Assembly (NCBI GenBank): GCA_012103035.1
Contig: JAAVLL010000001.1
Coordinates: 463,501-527,500, forward strand
Length of the DNA: 64,000 nt
Direction of reading: 5' to 3'
DNA from: Brucella oryzae
GTDB taxonomy: Bacteria; Pseudomonadota; Alphaproteobacteria; Rhizobiales; Rhizobiaceae
Part shown: positions 57,318-64,000 of the stretch, one piece after another
Layout of the letters: each line of letters begins with the position of its first letter
Position numbering within the stretch: position 1 is the stretch's first letter
Translations under genes and position numbers: made by a program
Notes under the pieces: model-generated
What the model was told of the DNA's origin: nothing
Databases searched by the model: none
Seen by the model: only the letters and a program-made list of their open reading frames with translations

Positions 57318-59502
57318 TCAGCCCTGCGCCTTCAATTCGAGCCGGCGGCGATGCAGGACCGGCTCAGTGTAGCCGTTCGGCTGTTCGCGGCCTTTGAAGA
57401 CCAGATCGCAGGCGGCCTGGAAGGCAATCGACTTGTCGAAGTCGGCGGCCATCGGGCGATAGAGGGATCGCCTTCATTTTGCTTGTCGACGACGGCGGCC
57501 ATGCGCTTCATGGTTTCCATCACCTGCGCTTCGGTCACGACGCCATGGTAGAGCCAGTTGGCGATGTGCTGTGCGGAAATGCGCAGCGTTGCGCGGTCTT
57601 CCATCAGGCCGACATTGTTGATGTCCGGCACCTTCGAGCAGCCGACGCCCTGGTCGACCCAGCGCACGACATAACCGAGAATGCCTTGGGCGTTGTTGTC
57701 GATCTCTTTCTGAATGTCTTCCGGCGTCCAGTTCGGGCGGGTTGCGACCGGCACCGACAGAATGTCGTCAAGCTTGGCGCGCGGGCGGCTCTTGAGTTTT
57801 TCCTGAATGGCGGCAACGTCGATCTGGTGGTAATGGGTGGCATGCAGCGTGGCGGCAGTCGGTGACGGCACCCATGCGGTGTTCGCACCGGCCTTCGGAT
57901 GGGCGATCTTCTGTTCCAGCATCGCGGCCATCATGTCGGGCATGGCCCACATGCCCTTACCGATCTGCGCATGGCCGGAAAGACCGCATTCCAGACCGAT
58001 ATCGACATTCCACTGTTCATAAGCGCCGATCCATGCGGCCTGCTTCATGTCGCCCTTGCGGATCATCGGGCCGGCTTCCATGGAGGTGTGGATTTCATCG
58101 CCGGTGCGGTCGAGGAAGCCAGTATTGATGAAGACAACGCGATCCTTGGCAGCGCGGATCGCCTCCTTGAGATTGACGGTCGTGCGGCGCTCTTCGTCCA
58201 TCACGCCCATCTTCAGCGTGTTGGGCTTCATGCCGAGCATTTCTTCCGTGCGGGTGAAAAGCTCGTTGGCGAAAGCCACTTCTTCCGGCCCGTGCATCTT
58301 CGGCTTGACGATATAGACCGAGCCTTCGCGCGAATTCATGTGGCGACCATTCGGGCCGATATCATGCAGCGCGATCAGGCTGGTGAAGGCCGCATCCATG
58401 ATGCCTTCCGGCACTTCATGGCCTTCGGCGTCCAGAATGGCCGGATTGGTCATCAGGTGGCCGACGTTGCGCACCAGCATCAGGGAACGGCCCTTGAGCG
58501 TCAGATCGGAGCCGTCCGCAGCCTTATAGCTGCGGTCGCCATTGAGGCGGCGCGTCATCTGCTTGCCGTTCTTCTCGAACGTGTCTTCCAGCTTGCCGTT
58601 CATCAGGCCAAGCCAGTTGCGATAGACAGCAACCTTGTCTTCGGCATCGACGGCGGCAATGGAGTCCTCGCAATCCTGGATCGTGCTGACAGCCGATTCC
58701 AGAACCACATCGGCAATATGCGCCGGATCGGTCTTGCCGATCGGATGGTCCGCATTGACGACGATATCGACATGCATGTTGTTCTTGGCGAGAAGCACAT
58801 TGGCCGGGGCGGCGGCATCGCCATTATAGCCCTTGAACTGGCTTTCATCCTTCAGCGCCGTTGCCGAACCGTCGGTCAGCTTGATTTCAAGCTTGCCGTC
58901 CTTGACGGCGAGGCCGGCGACATTGGCCCAGTTGCCGGTGGCAAGCGGCGCGCTTTCATCGAGGAAGTTTTTCGCCCAGGCGATAACTTTCTGCCCACGC
59001 TTCGGATTGTAACCCTTACCCTTTTCCGCTCCGTCGGCATCGGAAATCGCGTCGGTGCCGTAGAGCGCATCATAGAGCGAACCCCAGCGCGCATTGGCGG
59101 CGTTCAGCGCATAGCGCGCGTTCATGACCGGAACGACAAGCTGCGGGCCTGCGATATGGGTGATTTCCGGATCGACATTGGTGGTCGAAACCGAAAATTC
59201 CCCGCCTTCCGGCAGGAGATAGCCGATATCCTTCAGAAACTGCTGGTAGTCGGCCTGTGTGTAGCCCTTGTCACGGTTTTCCTTGTACCAGGCATCGATC
59301 TTGGCCTGAAGCTCATCGCGCTTGGCGAGGAGGGCGCGGTTCTTCGGTGCGAGATCGCGAATGATGGCGGCAAAGCCCTTCCAGAAACTTTCCGGCTCCA
59401 CGCCGGTGCCGGGCGCGGCTTCTTTCGCCAGAAACTCCACCAGCTCGGGGCAATGCGCAAGCCTTCAATCTCAACGTAATTACCGGCTTTCTGGGAAACC
59501 AT
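57318..59502 (-). CDS. glcB: Malate synthase G (two frameshifts)
   Basis: Malate synthase G condenses glyoxylate and acetyl-CoA to malate. Motifs include the catalytic-region [38 protein letters not shown], and [20 protein letters not shown]. One C is missing near 59453 and one near 57463. Restored it has 728 residues, the isoform G length, and ends [12 protein letters not shown]. The start [15 protein letters not shown] follows an SD (GGAGG). No isocitrate lyase is in the window. Confidence 0.95.
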
Positions 59503-59643
59503 GGCTCTGCCTCCTTCAATGTAAACAAATATGCTGCCGCCACTCTTCAGTGCCAGCTATCAAGCGCCTTTGAACCGCTTCGGCGCGCTTTCGTCAATCG
59601 GGGCGCCGGCACATCATCTGTGACGCTGCGGCGAAAATAGCAT

Positions 59644-60518
59644 TTATAATGATAACTTGGCGCGAATATCGGCAGGCGTAAAGCCCTGCTCACGCAATGA
59701 GGCGAGCGCCGTATCATGACGGCTCTTCGACAGTTTCATTCCGTCGTCGCCCAGTACCAGATCGTGATGATGATAAAGCGGCTCAGACAGGCCGAGAAGC
59801 TTTTGCAACAGCCGGTGTACGGAGGTCGCGTGGAACAGATCGCGCCCGCGCACGATATGGGTGATGCCTTGCAACGCATCGTCCACCACCACGGAAAGGT
59901 GATAGCTGGTCGGCGTGTCCTTGCGTGCGATCACCACGTCGCCCCATTGCGCGGGATTGGTCTCAATGCGCCCTGTTTTACCATCCGGACCGGCACCGCT
60001 TTCGTGCCAGAAAAGTGGCTCACCTGCGGCTTCCAGCGCCTTGTCCATGTTGAGCCGCCAGGCATAAGACATGCCCGAAGCGATGCGTTCCATCTGTTCC
60101 TTTTCGGTCAGATCGCGCTCGCCTTGAGGATAAAGCGGCGTGCCGTCCGGGTCGGAGGGCCAGTCCTCGCCCTTGGCGAAAGCTTCGCCGATCAGCTCGC
60201 GAACTTCACCCCGGCTGAGGAAGGCTGGATAGACGAGGCCTTTATCGGCAAGTTTGGTGAGGGCGTTGCGATATTCGCCAAAATGTTCCGACTGGCGGCG
60301 CACCGGGGTTTCCCATGTCAGGTCAAGCCAGTGGAGATCGTCGTAGATGCCTTGTTCCAGTGCTGGCGTGCAGCGCGCCATGTCGATATCTTCCATGCGC
60401 AGCAGGAAGCGACCGCCACTCTTTTGGCCATGTCCGCGTTCAAAAGAGCGGAATAGGCATGGCCGAGATGGAGCTGGCCATTGGGGCTGGGAGCAAAGCG
60501 GAACACAGGTGTGGTCAT
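59644..60518 (-). CDS. gluQ: Glutamyl-Q tRNA(Asp) synthetase GluQ (one frameshift)
   Basis: GluQ loads glutamate onto queuosine of tRNA-Asp and is a paralogue of the GluRS catalytic domain without an anticodon domain. It starts MTTPVFRFAPSPNGQLHLGH (class I HLGH), and has MEDIDMARCTPALEQGIYDD and DGMKLSKSRHD as the KMSKS-type motif. One base is missing near 60400. Restored it has 291 residues, the short family length. Confidence 0.92.
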
Positions 60519-60593
60519 GGCAAGCTTGTTGTCAGTTGAATGTCATCTGATTCCATTGGTACGTTGTGCGCCAAGAGAATGAAAGGCTGTCCG

Positions 60594-61237
60594 ATGCGGC
60601 GGATCGATACATTGAGCGATGTTGAGGCCGGGCTGGAGGCTCTGGTTCTCGCCGATATGCGGCTCGCCGAAATTCGCGGCCGCGCCCATGCCGTGCCGCT
60701 GCGCCGGTCCGAACCCGGATTTGAAAGCCTTGCTTCGATTATCGTCGCACAGCAGGTTTCAACCGCCAGCGCTGCCGCAATCTGGGCGCGGCTGAAGCGG
60801 GCCATCGATCCGCTGACACCCGAAGCCTATATTGCAGGCGGGGAGGACGCCTGGCGTTTTGCCGGTCTCTCGCGCCCCAAGCGAAAACGCTTCTGGCAGT
60901 GAGCGAAGCGCTTGCTGAAGGTGGCCTCGACCTGCACGGGCTTTGCGACCTGCCAGCCGAGGAAGCAATCGCGGCCCTGACGGCGATCAAGGGAATCGGC
61001 CCTTGGACGGCGGAGGTCTATCTTCTGTTTGCCGCCGGTCATCCGGATGTGTTTCCGGCTGGCGATGTGGCGCTGCAAACGGCTGTCGGGCACGCCTTCG
61101 CCCATGAGACCCGGCCCGATGCCGCGGTCCTTCGCAAGCTGGCGGAAGAATGGGCACCGTGGCGCGGCGTGGCGGCGCGATTATTCTGGGCTTATTATGC
61201 GGCGATCAAGGGACGTGAGGCCGCGCCGCTTTTATAG
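60594..61237 (+). CDS. DNA-3-methyladenine glycosylase II, AlkA-type (one frameshift)
   Basis: An HhH-GPD glycosylase with SLASIIVAQQVSTASAAAIW, the helix-hairpin-helix ALTAIKGIGPWTAEVYLLFA, and the catalytic Asp in VFPAGDVALQTAVGHAFA. One base is missing near 60886. Restored it has 214 residues. The ATG at 60594 is preferred because AAAGG lies 7 bases upstream, while an earlier in-frame ATG at 60540 has none. Confidence 0.9.
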
Positions 61238-61504
61238 ATGCTGCTGTAAAACTTGCGTGTTTCCCGAAGCATAAATGCGTTTCCGCTTCACAATCCTGTC
61301 ATGTCGGGCTTACATTATCCGTATCGGCTGATGATGGAATTTCGATTCGCAGACGCTTGATTCTCTGCTGATTGCAGTCCCGTCCTCACGAGATTGGAGC
61401 GTCGTTGTTGCGCCCAAAATGGACGCGCGGCGCTTCGATGAAAGCGCAATTCCGCATGGAGAGCCATTTCGCCCTTTTCGGAGTTGCTCCGAAGGAGGTG
61501 CGCC

Positions 61505-62076
61505 TTGAATGTTGCCGTCTCACCCAGAACCGTCTCGACCAGTGGCTTGCCCGCGCTGGTTCTGAACGCTGATTACCGTCCGCTCAGCTATTATCCCCTG
61601 TCGCTCTGGTCCTGGCAGGATGCGATCAAGGCGGTGTTTCTCGAGCGTGTGAATATCGTGGCGGAATACGATCACATCGTTTCCTCGCCGTCCTTTTCCA
61701 TGCGCGTTCCGAGCGTGATTTGCCTCAAGGATTATGTAAAGCCGCCGCGCTATCCTGCGTTTACGCGCTTCAACGTCTTCCTGCGTGATCGTTTCGAGTG
61801 CCAGTATTGCGGCTCGCCGCATGACCTGACCTTCGATCACGTTACCCCGCGTTGCCATGGCGGCGAGACGACGTGGGAAAATGTGGTCGCCGCCTGTTCA
61901 CCCTGCAATCTGCGCAAGGGCGGCATGATGCCCGCCGTCGCGCATATGTGGCCGCGCCAGAAGCCCATCATGCCGACCGTGCAGGACCTGCACAATAACG
62001 GCCGTCTTTTCCCGCCCAACCATCTGCACGACAGTGGCTCGATTTTCTCTATTGGGATGTCGAACTGGAACCCTAA
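61505..62076 (+). CDS. HNH endonuclease family protein (one frameshift near the end)
   Basis: The HNH motif with two zinc-binding Cys pairs is clear: FECQYCGSPHDLTFDHVTPR, then GGETTWENVVAACSPCNLRK. The N-terminal part (ALVLNADYRPLSYYPLSLWS) is typical of the chromosomal group found across Alphaproteobacteria. The start is TTG at 61505 with GGAGG 6 bases before it. One base is missing near 62043. With it the protein ends LYWDVELEP at 62076, 190 residues, 3 bases before the convergent dsbB-like gene. The physiological role is unknown. Confidence 0.85.
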
Positions 62077-62079
62077 TCC

Positions 62080-62609
62080 CTACAGTTGTTTCCCACTTTT
62101 CGCAAAAGCGCCGTAGTAGCCGATCGCTGCAAAGAGCAGGCTTGCGACGACGTTCCATCCGGCAAAGGACAAGCCGAGGAAGTGGCCCGGCGCGCTGTCG
62201 CATGCGGGCGGACGCGTGGAATTGAGATCGCTCAGGAGATTGCCCGCATCCAGCGTGACCTTCATCGTTGCGGCACTGCAATCGACCGGTCCTGGCCAGT
62301 ATTTCAGTTCAACGCCGGTATGATAGATGGCAAGCGCCAGCCCGAAGGTCATCAAGAGCGCGCTGACCAAAATAAGACCGCGCGTCAGGACCGGGGCCAT
62401 TTCAGGCCGTAGGAGACCCAAGCAGCAGCCAGAACCGGAACGCCTATATAATAAGGCGTGCGTTGTTCGAGGCAGAGCTTGCAAGGCATGAAGCCTGCGA
62501 GATGCTCAAAGCCAAGCGCCGTGCCGACAGTCGCGGCAAGGCCTATGGTCATAATGCCTGCGGTCCATGCCTGTGTTTTGCCGACCGGATTGTTGAGTGC
62601 AAACGCCAT
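62080..62609 (-). CDS. dsbB: DsbB-like disulfide bond formation protein (one frameshift)
   Basis: A four-helix membrane protein with the first Cys pair in FMPCKLCLEQRTPYYIG and further Cys residues in GPVDCSAA and RPPACDSAPG. DsbB passes electrons from DsbA to quinone. One base is missing near 62400. Restored it has 176 residues. The start MAFALNNPVGK at 62609 is favoured. Assignment to DsbB rather than a related thiol-redox protein rests on the paired cysteines. Confidence 0.82.
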
Positions 62610-62701
62610 ATGGGATTCCTGAAAAGGCTCTTTAGATAAACCTAAGCGAAAAATTGGCTTGTCTCCAAGCAATTTATTTTGACCGAGTTTGGGCGAACCG
62701 C

Positions 62702-63292
62702 TCAGGCGTGAAGATATTTCACAGCAAAGAAGAGCGCGATCAAGGCCACAGCCACGAGACTTGCGATCAGGCCCAGGCGCTTTTCGATGAAATCGCGGAT
62801 CGGTTCGCCATATCGGCGCAGCAGCCAGGCCAGGAAATAAAAGCGCGCGCCACGCGCAACGATAGCCGATGCAATGAACAGCCAGATATTGATGCCGGCC
62901 GCACCGGACAGGATCGTCACCACCTTGATCGGTGGCAAATGCGCAAGACCGGAAGTGATCAGCATCAATAGAATGGTGTCGGCGCTGGTCGTGCCGCGCA
63001 ACTGCTCGAACGAGTCCAGCTTGCCATACATTTCGAGTACCGGTTTGGCGATCTGTTCATAAGCATGATAACCGAGATACCAGCCCGCAATGCCGCCAAG
63101 GACAGACGAAACCGTCGCGATGAAGGCATAGCGCCAGGCGCGTTCGGGGCGGGCAAGCGCCATCGGCAGAAACAGGACGTCGGCTGGGACAAGAAAGACC
63201 GAGCTTTCTACAAAGGCGATGATGGCAAGCCACCATTCGGCGGATTTTCTTGCGGCAAGCGAAATCGTCCAGTCGTAAAGGCGGCGCAGCAT
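62702..63292 (-). CDS. YqaA/DedA-like inner-membrane protein
   Basis: An intact 196-residue membrane protein with ALARPERAWRYAFIATVSSV, LGGIAGWYLGYHAYEQIAKP and SGAAGINIWLFIASAIVARG, matching the YqaA branch of the SNARE-associated/DedA superfamily. Related proteins are lipid-carrier transporters, but this branch has no assigned substrate. It lies 92 bases upstream of the dsbB-like gene on the same strand. Confidence 0.85.
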   Translation of the reverse strand: MLRRLYDWTISLAARKSAEWWLAIIAFVESSVFLVPADVLFLPMALARPERAWRYAFIATVSSVLGGIAGWYLGYHAYEQIAKPVLEMYGKLDSFEQLRGTTSADTILLMLITSGLAHLPPIKVVTILSGAAGINIWLFIASAIVARGARFYFLAWLLRRYGEPIRDFIEKRLGLIASLVAVALIALFFAVKYLHA

Positions 63293-63352
63293 ATATTTTC
63301 CGGATTATCTTAGGCGAGAGCCATATTAGCGGTTGCACCGTCTATAAATAAA

Positions 63353-63381
63353 AAGATGGCGCGAACAATGCGCGCCATCTT
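63353..63381 (-). terminator. Rho-independent terminator after gabD
   Basis: Perfect stem AAGATGGCGCG / CGCGCCATCTT with loop AACAATG. On the minus strand it is followed by TTTTTA. Confidence 0.88.
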
Positions 63382-63424
63382 CTTTGAGGCTACTTTCCAT
63401 GGAACGGTATGGAAAGCAGCAGTT

Positions 63425-64000
63425 TTAACGCTTGTAGGCGCTGCAGATATATTTGGTCTCGAGATATTCCTCGATGCCGTATTTCGAGCCTTCACGACCG
63501 AGGCCCGACTGCTTCACGCCGCCAAAAGGCGCGACCTCGTTGGAAATGAGCCCGGTATTGTGCCCGACCATGCCGTATTCCAGCGCTTCGCTGACACGGA
63601 TCGCACGGCTGAAATTCTCCGTATAGAAATAAGCAGCCAGACCAAAGATCGTGTCATTGGCCATGGCGATGACTTCTTCTTCCGTGTCGAAGGCAAAGAG
63701 CGGAGCCAATGGGCCGAAGGTTTCTTCCTTGGCCACGATCATGTCCGGGGTCACGCCTGTCAGCACGCCGGGCTCGAAGAACAGACCACCCAGTTCCTTG
63801 CCACCGGTGATGAGCTTCGCACCCTTGGACACGGCGTCGTCGATATGCGCCTTGACCTTGGTGATGGCTTTCGGCTCGATCATCGGGCCGATGACGATAC
63901 CTGGTTCCGTGCCGTTGCCGACCTTGAGTTCCTTGACCTTGGCCGCTAGCTTTTCGGCGAACTTGTCATAAATCCCACGCTGCACATAGATGCGGTTAGC
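63425..64000 (-). CDS. gabD: Succinate-semialdehyde dehydrogenase, C-terminal part
   Basis: This NAD(P)-dependent aldehyde dehydrogenase runs off the right edge. The visible 191 codons begin [20 protein letters not shown], which in the family follows the catalytic Cys by two to four residues, so the nucleophile is just outside. Then come [20 protein letters not shown], with the conserved Glu-Glu-Thr-Phe, and [20 protein letters not shown]. The last part ([20 protein letters not shown]) is typical of GabD. It converts succinate semialdehyde to succinate in GABA breakdown. Confidence 0.9.
   Translation of the reverse strand, partial: ANRIYVQRGIYDKFAEKLAAKVKELKVGNGTEPGIVIGPMIEPKAITKVKAHIDDAVSKGAKLITGGKELGGLFFEPGVLTGVTPDMIVAKEETFGPLAPLFAFDTEEEVIAMANDTIFGLAAYFYTENFSRAIRVSEALEYGMVGHNTGLISNEVAPFGGVKQSGLGREGSKYGIEEYLETKYICSAYKR

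Noticed and set aside
57899..59479. 526-codon open frame antisense to malate synthase G
   Set aside because: Its composition (rich in Asp, Gly, Arg, Ile, His) is that of a reverse frame, and the glcB motifs on the other strand are unambiguous.

Overview
The window is about 59-60% GC over most of its length and is a chromosomal segment of an alphaproteobacterium in the Brucella/Ochrobactrum group (Rhizobiales). The evidence is the Omp16-like Pal, the Omp25/Omp31-type porin-like proteins, the PhyR-NepR-EcfG stress module, the Irr box in front of mbfA, the Mur-type Fur protein, and many dispersed imperfect palindromes of the kind known from Brucella. No replication origin, rRNA, CRISPR array or complete insertion sequence is visible. 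One tRNA (Glu, CTC) is present.

Data quality dominates the reading. About 70 single-base frameshifts interrupt some 40 genes, including essential ones (ftsH, tilS, glmM, tolQ). Nearly all lie in runs of 2-5 identical bases, most are missing bases, and restoring them returns normal family lengths. I treat them as sequence errors and give whole-gene spans.

Layout. 0-2.4 kb: ruvC (end), ruvA, ruvB, ybgC. 2.4-3.3 kb: an AT-rich foreign cassette inside the Tol locus. 3.7-10.1 kb: tolQRAB, pal, cpoB, the Tol-Pal envelope machine. 10-15.3 kb: tilS, ftsH, glmM. 15.5-17.1 kb: two outer-membrane barrels. 17.3-23.5 kb: a bile-acid-type symporter, serC with a probable leader RNA, serA, an acetyltransferase, purA. 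23.8-30.6 kb: a membrane protein, an exported pyrophosphatase, a divergent FtrA-type regulator and rhodanese pair, rpoH, rluD. 30.8-33.4 kb: tRNA-Glu, an accessory cluster with a methyltransferase and small proteins, and mur behind a perfect operator-like palindrome. 33.6-41 kb: a general stress response island (two HWE/HisKA_2-type kinases, phyR, nepR, ecfG) with envelope-stress genes, two of which carry exact GGAAC-N16/17-CGTT promoters. 41.3-50.6 kb: exbB-exbD-tonB, macA-macB with a phosphodiester glycosidase, and a TadE/TadG pair. 50.6-64 kb: dut, an Lrp regulator, an amidotransferase, an Abi-like HEPN-type protein, mbfA with an Irr box, an MFS transporter, an acetyltransferase, malate synthase G, gluQ, an AlkA-type glycosylase, an HNH nuclease, a DsbB-like protein, a YqaA/DedA-like protein, and the end of gabD.

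The most unusual signal is a 140-bp repeat present twice (25279-25418 and 56591-56730, one difference). Each copy sits inside a Rho-independent terminator whose hairpin is duplicated on both sides. The two terminators differ in sequence, so the hairpin duplications look like target duplications of an element that aims at terminators. The second notable signal is the AT-rich cassette in the Tol locus, where a start-less coding tail is ATGA-coupled to a roughly 180-residue protein and is followed by a 130-bp inverted-repeat element.
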